From: Dethiosulfatibacter sp.
Lineage (GTDB): Bacteria; Bacillota; Clostridia; Tissierellales; Dethiosulfatibacteraceae
Direction: 5' to 3'
Assembly: GCA_030591825.1 (NCBI GenBank)
Contig: JAUVAG010000016.1
Span: 1 to 10,227, forward strand
Length of the DNA stretch: 10,227 bases
The position numbers and the translations under genes are program-made. A model generated the notes under the pieces. That model saw only the letters and a list, made by a program, of their open reading frames with translations. It searched no databases and was not told where the DNA came from. Shown piece by piece: positions 1 through 6,261 of the stretch. Numbering within the stretch: position 1 is the first letter of the stretch; the number at the start of each line of letters is the position of its first letter.

Positions 1-248
1 AATATTCCTTCCATCTTATAGGTCTCTTCTACTGCCGCATCCACTTTAGCAGCATCAAAGCCGAATTCCATTCCTGTCACTACTGAACCATCGTCAATAC
101 CTTGTCTCACTTTGACTTTTGGCGTTTGCCTTACAGTTCCATTATGTACTAAAAACATTCCCGACTGCAAAGCATTAGTGTCTGCCTTTGCTTCTTTCAG
201 CCACTGATCAATTGATGGCGATTCTTTTTTCTTTGCTATATTACTCAT
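1..248 (-). CDS. moaE: Molybdopterin synthase catalytic subunit MoaE (5' part only)
   Basis: The first 82 codons of a gene that leaves the window at its left edge. The start ATG is at 248, behind a GAGGTGAAGG ribosome site. The readable protein has a charged N-terminus, then IDQWLKEAKA, then GMFLVHNGTVRQTPK at about residues 30-44, then a GMEFGFDAAKVDAAVEET stretch. The G-M-x-L-V-H-N-G-x-V-R pattern is typical of the MoaE family as found in Clostridia. MoaE, with the sulfur carrier MoaD, converts cyclic pyranopterin monophosphate to molybdopterin in the cytoplasm. Catalytic residues further along are outside the window. A promoter and a palindrome lie just upstream (320-354), so it probably starts its own transcript. 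The assignment rests on recognition of this N-terminal pattern; the rest of the gene would settle it. Confidence 0.78.
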   Translation of the reverse strand, partial: MSNIAKKKESPSIDQWLKEAKADTNALQSGMFLVHNGTVRQTPKVKVRQGIDDGSVVTGMEFGFDAAKVDAAVEETYKMEGI

Positions 249-319
249 AACCTTCACCTCGTTATTATTTATAATTTCATCAAATATTCAACTAACATCA
301 ATACTTTTCTTATTTTTTA

Positions 320-328
320 ATTATAACA
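320..328 (-). promoter_or_regulatory. Extended -10 promoter, probably for moaE
   Basis: On the minus strand this reads TGTTATAAT, a TG-N-TATAAT extended -10 element with a perfect TATAAT hexamer at 320-325. No good -35 hexamer sits 16-18 bases upstream, which fits an extended -10 promoter or an activator-dependent one. Transcription would begin near 313, leaving a leader of about 65 bases before the moaE start at 248. Confidence 0.5.
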
Positions 329-499
329 TAATTTTCATACTCAGGTAATACCTGTAATCAAATTATTGGTTCTGCTATTTCAACTGATATTCTTCCAATT
401 ATCTAAGTGTTCTTGACAGCGCTCTTTCATTTATATTGAGAATTTTTCTTTTAATTCACCATATTGAAAAACACCAGCATTCCCTATATATGTACTCCT
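321..499 (-). pseudogene. Remnant of an HxlR-type winged-helix regulator
   Basis: Conceptual translation of the minus strand gives a broken helix-turn-helix signature. GNAGVFQYGELKEKFSI reads in one frame (about 484-434). After a shift of about two bases NERALSRTLR follows (431-402), then a TAA, then LEEYQLK, a TAG, QNQ, a TAA, and FDYRYYLSMKIML, all in the second frame. Laid end to end this follows the HxlR family order: G-x-x-R-F-x-E-L, then I-S-x-R-x-L-S-x-x-L-R-x-L-E-E-x-G-L, then a V-E-Y-x-L-T-like strand. The helices before RFxEL are missing, so this is a fragment. One frameshift and several in-frame stops mean it cannot make a working protein. The call rests on eye alignment only. Confidence 0.45.
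342..354. promoter_or_regulatory. 13-bp perfect palindrome at the -35 position of the moaE promoter
   Basis: CAGGTA-A-TACCTG is a perfect inverted repeat with a single central base. Its centre is about 35 bases upstream of the predicted moaE transcription start, where a bound protein could either block or recruit polymerase. The arms are too close to form an RNA hairpin, so a DNA operator is the likelier reading. I do not recognise the regulator that would bind it. A chance origin within the decayed coding sequence here cannot be excluded. Confidence 0.4.
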
Positions 500-510
500 T
501 TATTATAATA

Positions 511-549
511 TATAGAAAAATCCGAAAAGAAAATCTTCCCGGATTTTTT
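511..549 (-). terminator. Terminator of the ribonucleotide reductase gene
   Basis: Arms at 516-524 (AAAAATCCG) and 540-548 (CGGATTTTT) form a 9-bp stem, and the loop contains a further AAGA/TCTT pairing. On the minus strand the stem begins about 20 bases after the reductase stop codon and ends in a run of T, as expected for an intrinsic terminator. The flanks are also A/T-rich in the other direction, so it could act both ways. Confidence 0.75.
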
Positions 550-569
550 GATATTTGCATATATTCAAT

Positions 570-2924
570 CTATCTTATAGGACAAATTCCATTATCACAG
601 CCTTCATTTCCTATATCAAGCTCTGTTTCATAAGTTTCATATTTGTTTAGAAGTGAAGGAATGAATGGCTTCATTGCTTCTACTCTCTTGTTGTATTCAT
701 CTTCTTCTATTGCTTCATATGGAAGAAGTTCGTAGAAGCTGTCGTCAAGAGGAAGGAATGAAAGTGCAACGATTTCGTCCCAGTTTTCCCATACCCAGTC
801 TTCAACAATTTCCCACTCATGATCTCTTACATGTACTGTAATAGAACAATTGTGGTCAACGTAGTGCTCCATGAAAAGCTTGTAGTTTTCAAGCTGCTCA
901 AGCGCGGATACATCATATTTTGTCCTTCCCTCAGGTGACTTGACAGGGAATTCAATAACTTTTGTAGTACATGTTGCTTCGTCCTGTCCTACTTCTGGGA
1001 ATATTGGATATTCAAGTTCCTCACAAACCTTAACAAGTGGATCGTGGGCATTTATCCTTACCCTTCTTATATAGTATGGAGAGTGAGAGTAGTGCACTCC
1101 GCTTGATACTGTTGGAAGCTGCGAAAGTGTACCTTCAGGCTTCACTGTAGTAACAAGAATAGGCTCTCCTTCACCGATTTGGCTTGCATACCTTGCAGCT
1201 TCATCATTTGCAGCTTTTTTAAGCTGTACCAGAATATCAGCTTGCTCATTAATCTCAAGGTCAAGAGCATTTACCATATCCTGCCATCCAGTCATGGAAC
1301 ATCCCGTAAGTTTGTCCCTTTGCTGAACAGCATCCCATGCTGGTATTTCTAGTTCAACGCATGTCATTCTATATGCAGCCCTTACTGAAAGCTTCTGAGC
1401 TTCAAGAAGTCCATCCAGATCCAGGTTTTTATGTTCATCTACAAATGCAAATACATTTATTGTTGTAAGGTTACAAAGTCCGTTTGAGTCAAGAAGTATC
1501 TCCCCACATGGGTTTACTCCATTCATGTTATCTCTTCTTTTGCTACCAGCTTCTGCATTTACCCATCCAGGCTCTCCTGAATATCTCATTTGCTGAATCT
1601 GCCAGTGAAGTGTTTCTCTCTTTGGTTTTTCCTGATAATAAATGGAGTTGTTGCTCATCTGTCTGTGGATTATATCCTTGTCAACTATCCATTGTCCATC
1701 AATCTGCTTGTAAAGCTTGCTCTTTGCCTCGATACATTCCTTGTCGTCAGAGTCTATGAGTACAATCTCTGCAGTTCTTCTAACTCCTCCAACCACTACG
1801 TTTTCACCGATGATGTTTGCTATGTCAAGGCAATCTATGGATTTAAGCTTAACCCTTACCTTATCTTCGATTGTTCCTCTTTTCTTAAGTACCTTGTCTA
1901 TTTTCAGGAACATGTTTTTAAGACTTGTATGTCCACTTGCTGTTCCTCCGAAAGTTCTCAGCTGTTCACCTTTAGGTCTTACGTTGTCGAAGTTTATTAT
2001 AACGGTCTTGATGTTTCTGTATTCGTTGCTGTGTATTATATCAAAGAAGTATCCAAGTGACTGAACCCATCCTTCCTTACTGTCTCCAACAACTATCTTT
2101 ACAGTATTGTTGTAAAGGAATTCAAGACTTGTATTGTCTTCTCTTTTCCCAATTTCTATAGGTGTAAAATCTTCATGTACAATTTCAAAGTCAGTTCTTA
2201 TCTTCGGAAGCTTTGATACATCATCTTTAAGAACTCTAACTCCTACTCCCGAGCCTATCATCAAAAGATAGAAAAGGTCTCTGAATGATCTGAAGCTTTC
2301 TATTACCTGAAATGCGCAGTTGAAGTTTGCCATTGGATAATGCTTTGCTACCGGCGTTCCTCCAACCCAGAATGTTCTTCCCGAGAGGAACTGCTTAAGG
2401 TTGAATATATTGTCATAAAGCTTTTCAGCTTCATTCTTTGTAGTAGCTACAAGGCTACAGTTATACTCAACCGCTCTTCTTACAGTCTCCCACCAGTATT
2501 CCCTTCTTCTTTCTTCACGAAGCCATCTTGAATATGTTCTGTAATAAACGAAATTTCCAAGCTGCTCCATAGGAGAGTGTCTGTGCTTGTATCTGCTTAT
2601 GAATTCTTCACTAAGAAGTCTTCCATCTCTTCTCTTTCTCGCATCTCTTGACTTGTCTCTTTCATATCTGTATAAAATGTATCTTTTAGCAACATCCTTT
2701 CGGACACTTTCCATCAATCTATCTTCAACCATATCCTGTATATGCTCAACAGGTGTTGGATAATCCTTCGCTAATACTTCTCCCCGTATTCTGTCTGCTA
2801 TAGTTTGGGCAAGTTCTACATCTGCTCCATCCTTTGTTTCATTCATAGCCTTAATTATTGCGTTTACAATCTTTTCACCCCTGAATTCTACTTCTTCACC
2901 GGTTCTTTTAAAAATACGCGCCAT
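570..2924 (-). CDS. nrdJ: Adenosylcobalamin-dependent ribonucleoside-triphosphate reductase (class II, monomeric type) with ATP-cone
   Basis: A 784-residue class II reductase that makes dNTPs from NTPs using coenzyme B12, without oxygen. Residues 1-95 are an ATP-cone (ARIFKRTGEEVEF, KIVNAI), the regulatory domain that senses ATP/dATP. The catalytic barrel follows, with Cys203 (NCAF), the thiyl-radical loop NPCGEI with Cys473 and Glu475, and Cys484 (CNLTT). The tail CDNGICPIR carries the redox pair Cys776/Cys781 and closely resembles the tail of Lactobacillus leichmannii RTPR. That enzyme is about 740 residues; the extra length here is mainly the ATP-cone. I chose the ATG at 2924 because GGGAGGG lies five bases upstream and the promoter at 2983-3011 lies inside any longer reading. 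An ATG three bases earlier (2927) is possible. The gene appears monocistronic and NrdR-controlled. Confidence 0.95.
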   Translation of the reverse strand: MARIFKRTGEEVEFRGEKIVNAIIKAMNETKDGADVELAQTIADRIRGEVLAKDYPTPVEHIQDMVEDRLMESVRKDVAKRYILYRYERDKSRDARKRRDGRLLSEEFISRYKHRHSPMEQLGNFVYYRTYSRWLREERRREYWWETVRRAVEYNCSLVATTKNEAEKLYDNIFNLKQFLSGRTFWVGGTPVAKHYPMANFNCAFQVIESFRSFRDLFYLLMIGSGVGVRVLKDDVSKLPKIRTDFEIVHEDFTPIEIGKREDNTSLEFLYNNTVKIVVGDSKEGWVQSLGYFFDIIHSNEYRNIKTVIINFDNVRPKGEQLRTFGGTASGHTSLKNMFLKIDKVLKKRGTIEDKVRVKLKSIDCLDIANIIGENVVVGGVRRTAEIVLIDSDDKECIEAKSKLYKQIDGQWIVDKDIIHRQMSNNSIYYQEKPKRETLHWQIQQMRYSGEPGWVNAEAGSKRRDNMNGVNPCGEILLDSNGLCNLTTINVFAFVDEHKNLDLDGLLEAQKLSVRAAYRMTCVELEIPAWDAVQQRDKLTGCSMTGWQDMVNALDLEINEQADILVQLKKAANDEAARYASQIGEGEPILVTTVKPEGTLSQLPTVSSGVHYSHSPYYIRRVRINAHDPLVKVCEELEYPIFPEVGQDEATCTTKVIEFPVKSPEGRTKYDVSALEQLENYKLFMEHYVDHNCSITVHVRDHEWEIVEDWVWENWDEIVALSFLPLDDSFYELLPYEAIEEDEYNKRVEAMKPFIPSLLNKYETYETELDIGNEGCDNGICPIR

Positions 2925-2932
2925 CATTACCC

Positions 2933-2948
2933 TCCCAATATATTGTGT
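2933..2948. promoter_or_regulatory. NrdR box 1, overlapping the reductase ribosome site
   Basis: TCCCAATATATTGTGT matches the NrdR consensus ACACWATATATWGTGT at 14 of 16 positions, including the whole core CAATATATTG. It lies in the leader between the transcription start and the start codon, and it shares bases with the Shine-Dalgarno sequence. NrdR is the widespread bacterial repressor of ribonucleotide reductase genes. Confidence 0.75.
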
Positions 2949-2958
2949 TTTTACAAAA

Positions 2959-3004
2959 AAAATAATCCTTTCTATACTACATATTGTATCATCAGGATTA
3001 TTTT
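2959..3004. repeat. 10-bp inverted repeat bracketing the reductase -10 region
   Basis: AAAATAATCC (2959-2968) and GGATTATTTT (2995-3004) are perfect complements 26 bp apart. They surround the -10 element and NrdR box 2. One arm lies upstream of the transcription start, so this cannot be an mRNA hairpin. It could be a split operator or a coincidence of A/T-rich sequence. Confidence 0.4.
2974..2989. promoter_or_regulatory. NrdR box 2, overlapping the reductase -10 element
   Basis: ATACTACATATTGTAT matches the NrdR consensus at 13 of 16 positions, and the core differs at one base. It covers the -10 hexamer at 2983-2988, so binding would block polymerase. Its start is 41 bp from that of box 1, about four helical turns, which would place both boxes on the same DNA face. 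Tandem boxes are the usual NrdR arrangement. Confidence 0.7.
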
Positions 3005-3011
3005 CAGTCAA
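2983..3011 (-). promoter_or_regulatory. Housekeeping sigma promoter of the reductase gene
   Basis: On the minus strand: TTGACT (3006-3011), a 17-bp spacer, then TACAAT (2983-2988). Each hexamer differs from consensus at one position and the spacing is ideal. The start point should be near 2976, giving a leader of about 50 bases. The coding start must therefore lie downstream of about 2976, which excludes the ATG at 3011. Confidence 0.8.
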
Positions 3012-3102
3012 ATTTATTAATCGGAAAATGCCATTCCCTCAAAGTGTTATTATCACTCATGTATGCGATAATTGTATATTTATTAAGAATTTTGCATTTT
3101 TG

Positions 3103-3126
3103 AAATCGTTGGTTTTTCAACGATTT
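3103..3126. terminator. Hairpin downstream of the uracil-DNA glycosylase gene
   Basis: AAATCGTTG (3103-3111) and CAACGATTT (3118-3126) form a perfect 9-bp stem with a 6-base loop, about 35 bases past the glycosylase stop codon. It is the natural end of that transcript. However, the T-run follows the stem on the plus strand, while on the minus strand the stem is followed by CAAAAATG. It is therefore a poor intrinsic terminator for the gene it follows. Confidence 0.45.
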
Positions 3127-3160
3127 TTAACAATTAATTTTTTTATTGTTTTTTTATTTT

Positions 3161-3871
3161 TTATGTCCATTTAATTGTGTCCCAAGTATCTCTGAAACAG
3201 CTGCTCTTTAAAAAGTCATCATCGTACTTGGATGAACACATCATAGGGTGTCTGCTTTCGCACAATAAGCCGTACTTGATGTATTCCTTTCTACTCTGCG
3301 CCTGTTTGCCCCATAGAAACCATGTAATGTTTTTGTTTTCAGTGGATATATATTCAAGAAGCTCATTGCTGAAATTTTCCCATATTTTTATATGGCTTCC
3401 AGGAACTCCCTGCTCTATTGTGAAATATGTATTGAGAAGCAACACTCCCTGCTTTTCCCAGGATTTGAATATCTCCATAGGAGGAAGTATATTGAATTCT
3501 TCATTTATGATTTCCTTCTGAATTTCAGAAAACTTTCTTATGTCTTCATAATTTTCTGTTTTTCGACTATCCTTGTGAATCAGTCTTACTATATTCTTGA
3601 GGGAAACTTGTCTGAACTTGTCATTCCAAGTGTTAAGATCTCCAACTTCGAAGCATCTTCCAGTTGCCCTTCCCTTTTCAGGATAGGGGTCCTGACCCAG
3701 AATGACCACCTTCACATCATTAAGGTCGTTTTCCATGAACCTTAAAACATTCTCAGGCTCAGGATTTATATTATGACCTATTTTACCTGAGATTTCAAGT
3801 ATTTCTTTTTTAATTTTTTCATCAAGAAATCTACTCCAACTTTCATGATGGTTTTCCGGATAAATATTCAT
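3161..3871 (-). CDS. Divergent uracil-DNA glycosylase
   Basis: A 236-residue member of the uracil-DNA glycosylase superfamily, which removes uracil from DNA to start base excision repair. The water-activating motif is GQDPYP at 59-64, with catalytic Asp61 and thymine-excluding Tyr63; E. coli Ung has GQDPYH. Phe74 (RCFEV) stacks on uracil, LLLN at 144-147 supplies the uracil-reading Asn147, and FLWGKQAQ at 185-192 is the usual W-G-x-x-A segment. His208 of the DNA-intercalating loop is kept, but the loop reads HPMMCSS instead of HPSPLS. No iron-sulfur cysteine cluster is visible, so it is not a family 4 enzyme. The start is backed by AAAGGGAGA before ATG. It lies 15 bases after dppA and should be co-transcribed with it. 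Uracil is the expected substrate, but the altered loop leaves substrate choice open. Confidence 0.85.
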   Translation of the reverse strand: MNIYPENHHESWSRFLDEKIKKEILEISGKIGHNINPEPENVLRFMENDLNDVKVVILGQDPYPEKGRATGRCFEVGDLNTWNDKFRQVSLKNIVRLIHKDSRKTENYEDIRKFSEIQKEIINEEFNILPPMEIFKSWEKQGVLLLNTYFTIEQGVPGSHIKIWENFSNELLEYISTENKNITWFLWGKQAQSRKEYIKYGLLCESRHPMMCSSKYDDDFLKSSCFRDTWDTIKWT

Positions 3872-3886
3872 TGTATCTCCCTTTGT

Positions 3887-4681
3887 CTAGAGTATGAACA
3901 TGTTTGTTATAAGCATATCCTTGATATTGTCAGTACTGTAACTTACTTCTCTAGAGGATGTTTTTTCAACTCCAGGATAATATGAAACCCTATAGGCATC
4001 CTCGTGTTTCTTGTATTCTATGGATACATCAAATTTTTCCGGTATCTCTATTTTACATTTGTCCATATTTTTAAGGGCTTCTACAGTCTTGATTTTAATA
4101 AGTTCAAGGGCATCCACCTGGGAAAGGCTAATTACTCCTCCTCCCACACCTTCCTTTAAAGGGGCTATAGAAATATGATTGTTGAACTTTTCAGCCCACT
4201 CACATATCATTCGGTCTCCGCTTATCATGATTACAGGAACGCCAAGGTCTGCAGCCGCATAGGCATGAATAAGATATTCAGAACACACCATGTCGTTAAT
4301 GATAATCTTTCCCAGTTCTAGATTCATTGTATGTGAAAGTGGACTTCCTTCCATGGATGCTGCTGAGTGATATCCTATGAATATTGCACCGTCATAGGTT
4401 TCATCTAACCCCTGGACCATTGAATATGGGCTTCCCGTCCAGCTTCTTACAATCTTTACTCCCTTTGGAAGCTCCTCGTAAAAGATGTTCTTTCCCGACT
4501 CATGAGCATCCTTAACAGTTATTTCACTTACTCCGTTTTCAAACAATGTTTCACATACAGCCTTAACCTCAAGGGTCATCTCCCTTGCGGTCCTTTCATG
4601 CTCCGTATTGTTGAGTTCCGTTTCAGACCAGGATACAACGCCTGCACAACCTTCCATGTCAGCACTTATAAATATTTTCAT
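3887..4681 (-). CDS. dppA: D-aminopeptidase, peptidase family M55 (DppA-like)
   Basis: A 264-residue zinc D-aminopeptidase of the Bacillus subtilis DppA type, which releases N-terminal D-residues such as D-Ala from short peptides. The family hallmarks are all present: D8-M-E10 at the start (ISADMEGCAG), His60 in VKDAHESG, His105 in GYHSA, His117 in SHTMN and Glu135 in SEYLIHA. These match the zinc ligands and catalytic histidine known from DppA. There is no signal peptide, so it acts in the cytoplasm on imported peptides. GAGGTG precedes the ATG by a normal distance. It sits 62 bases after dapF and 15 bases before the glycosylase gene. The link to dapF suggests recycling of wall-derived or other D-amino-acid peptides; this is inference. 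No dipeptide transporter genes are seen in this window. Confidence 0.92.
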   Translation of the reverse strand: MKIFISADMEGCAGVVSWSETELNNTEHERTAREMTLEVKAVCETLFENGVSEITVKDAHESGKNIFYEELPKGVKIVRSWTGSPYSMVQGLDETYDGAIFIGYHSAASMEGSPLSHTMNLELGKIIINDMVCSEYLIHAYAAADLGVPVIMISGDRMICEWAEKFNNHISIAPLKEGVGGGVISLSQVDALELIKIKTVEALKNMDKCKIEIPEKFDVSIEYKKHEDAYRVSYYPGVEKTSSREVSYSTDNIKDMLITNMFIL

Positions 4682-4725
4682 AACAACACCTCGGTATTTT
4701 TAGTTACATGATGCACCTAATTTAC

Positions 4726-4745
4726 AAGAAGTTTAAATACTTCTT
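4726..4745. repeat. Inverted repeat over the dapF stop codon
   Basis: AAGAAGT (4726-4732) and ACTTCTT (4739-4745) form a 7-bp stem with a 6-base loop that includes two bases of the dapF TAA. No real T-run follows on the minus strand. It could be a weak attenuator or an mRNA-protecting hairpin that lowers dppA and glycosylase output relative to dapF. Confidence 0.35.
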
Positions 4746-5592
4746 AGAGAACAAGATCCTCGTCCATTACAATTCCTTCAGATATAATGTTTGTATCTCC
4801 AATCAGCATAAGCTTTTTAATTTCATTTTCTTCATTTGCTTCTATCTCAATGTTCAACTCTCCACCTGGAACTTTAATTCTAATTTCATTGCTCTTTACC
4901 AGATTCTGAAGATAAAGGACTATAGCTACTGATGCAGATCCTGTACCACAGGCAAGAGTGAAGTCTTCCACACCTCTTTCAAATGTTCTAACTATTGCAG
5001 ATGCTTCTCCATCTACATCATAGAAATTGATATTTGCTCCTTTTGGAAATATCTCATGAAATCTAAGATACTTTCCAAGGTTGAATATCTCCTCTTTGGA
5101 TATATCACCAAGTCCTTTGTATTCTATAACTCCATGGGGTACTCCCGGATTTCCAAGCTCCACATATGATATCGTATAGTCCACTTCGTCAATGGTTGCA
5201 ATCTTGTCAAACTCTATTATTTCAGGATTATTAAGAACTACGGCAATAAGTCTTCCATCCTTGATTTCTCCTTCAACATTTCCAGCCGTAGTTTCAAAGA
5301 CCATCTTTTCACCTGCAATTTTATTTATATATGCAAATCTAGTCATGCACCTTGCTCCATTTCCACACATTTCACCTATGCTTCCATCTGCATTGATGAA
5401 GACCATTCTGAAATCTGCATCTCCGTCAGCCTTATTAACTGCCATAAGTCCATCTGCTCCTATTGACAGTTGTCTTGTACACAGTCTCTTTGCCATTTCC
5501 TGCAATTTCTCGATACTAAATCCGTACTCTCTATTGTCCATTACGATGAAGTCATTTCCAAGCCCTTGCATCTTTGTATATTTAATATTCAT
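4744..5592 (-). CDS. dapF: Diaminopimelate epimerase
   Basis: A 282-residue PLP-independent epimerase that converts LL- to meso-diaminopimelate, for lysine synthesis and peptidoglycan. It has the two-domain DapF fold with the two catalytic cysteines: Cys76 in EMCGNGARC and Cys215 in ACGTGSAS. MQGLGNDFIVMD at 8-19, FINADGS at 65-71 and ERGVEDF at 205-211 are also family motifs. Where canonical enzymes read GNPH, this one reads GNPGVPH (148-153), a small insertion. The start is firm: AGAGGAG precedes ATG by a normal distance. A terminator 57 bases upstream separates it from the GNAT gene, so it probably begins its own transcript; only a weak TACAAT (5615-5620) without a clear -35 is visible. 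Related racemases acting on other amino acids exist, so DapF is the best but not the only reading. Confidence 0.9.
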   Translation of the reverse strand: MNIKYTKMQGLGNDFIVMDNREYGFSIEKLQEMAKRLCTRQLSIGADGLMAVNKADGDADFRMVFINADGSIGEMCGNGARCMTRFAYINKIAGEKMVFETTAGNVEGEIKDGRLIAVVLNNPEIIEFDKIATIDEVDYTISYVELGNPGVPHGVIEYKGLGDISKEEIFNLGKYLRFHEIFPKGANINFYDVDGEASAIVRTFERGVEDFTLACGTGSASVAIVLYLQNLVKSNEIRIKVPGGELNIEIEANEENEIKKLMLIGDTNIISEGIVMDEDLVL

Positions 5593-5648
5593 GGTATTCT
5601 CCTCTTAAACTATTATTGTATTAATCATCTCTTCCTTATATTAAAACA

Positions 5649-5679
5649 AATAAAGGAGCTTTATACAAGCTCCTTTATT
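5649..5679 (-). terminator. Terminator closing the sigma-54 operon
   Basis: AATAAAGGAGCTT (5649-5661) and AAGCTCCTTTATT (5667-5679) form a perfect 13-bp stem with a 5-base loop, about 38 bases after the GNAT stop codon. On the minus strand the stem runs into TTGTTTTAA. The other side is also T-rich, so it may terminate in both directions. It separates the PLP enzyme/nhaC/GNAT unit from dapF. Confidence 0.85.
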
Positions 5680-5716
5680 AATTTATTTATTCAATTAGCT
5701 CTTTACGTTGTTATCT

Positions 5717-6211
5717 TTACTTAACCTCTAGAACCATGTCATACCATTTGGCCCCACCGTGGACTGAATCCGAAACGCCAAGATTCTTGTAGCCAAAGGT
5801 TTCATAATATGCTATGAGATGATTCTTGCATGTCAATATCACAGATTCCTTGTTTTCTTTTGCTGCAAATTCTATGAAATGATTCATTAGCTTCCTGGCA
5901 TATCCCTTGTGTTGATGATCCGGGTGTACGTCAAGACCAAAGATTACCAGGTTCTTGCCATCATCATGATGCAAGTCCATCGATTCAAAAAACGCATCTT
6001 TGATTTCCGAATCATCTGTAGCTCCTCCATTGACAAATCCGATAACTTCACCATTGATTTCTGCTACAAGGAATCCTTTCATATATGCTAAAAGTCTCTC
6101 TTTCATTGCTTCTTTAGGTGCTGCTTCTGGAGCCGGAAAGCATATAGATTCAATTTTTGCCACACTGTCCAGGTCGTTCATGCTTGCTGTTCTTATTTTG
6201 AATTCCGACAT
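5717..6211 (-). CDS. GNAT N-acetyltransferase, arylalkylamine (serotonin) acetyltransferase-like
   Basis: A 164-residue single-domain acetyltransferase that would move acetyl from acetyl-CoA to an amine in the cytoplasm. The acetyl-CoA site is FGLDVHPDHQHKGYARKLM (about 91-109), with the usual loop HQHKGYA. FPAPEAAPKEAMKERL near residue 25, ILTCKNHLIAYYETFGY at about 125-141 and HGGAKWYDM at 151-159 resemble the AANAT branch of the family, which acetylates aromatic or other primary amines. The true substrate is unknown. I chose the ATG at 6211 because AGAGG lies seven bases upstream; an in-frame ATG at 6226 has no ribosome site. It follows nhaC by 50 bases and is the last gene before a strong terminator, so it belongs to the same unit and may protect against, or dispose of, an amine formed during amino-acid breakdown. 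Confidence 0.85.
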   Translation of the reverse strand: MSEFKIRTASMNDLDSVAKIESICFPAPEAAPKEAMKERLLAYMKGFLVAEINGEVIGFVNGGATDDSEIKDAFFESMDLHHDDGKNLVIFGLDVHPDHQHKGYARKLMNHFIEFAAKENKESVILTCKNHLIAYYETFGYKNLGVSDSVHGGAKWYDMVLEVK

Positions 6212-6261
6212 TTCCTTACCTCTCATTTGATCTATAAATTAATATTTTTTAACACTTAAAT

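Noticed and set aside
436..633. A 65-codon plus-strand reading frame
   Set aside because: It crosses the terminator hairpin and the end of the reductase gene, has no ribosome site and has a composition typical of A/T-rich antisense sequence.
1484..2064. Overlapping plus-strand reading frames of up to 156 codons inside the reductase gene
   Set aside because: They lie opposite conserved catalytic-domain sequence and look like shadow frames.
2925..3011. A 29-residue N-terminal extension of the reductase from the ATG at 3011
   Set aside because: The promoter and NrdR boxes lie within it and the expected transcript starts near 2976; the extension also does not resemble the start of an ATP-cone.
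3044..3056. GTGTTATTATCAC as an operator upstream of the reductase promoter
   Set aside because: The symmetry is imperfect and the sequence A/T-rich; too weak to claim.
5192..5608. A 138-codon plus-strand frame opposite dapF
   Set aside because: It is antisense to both the start and the cysteine motif of dapF; its hydrophobic runs are explained by the complementary codons.
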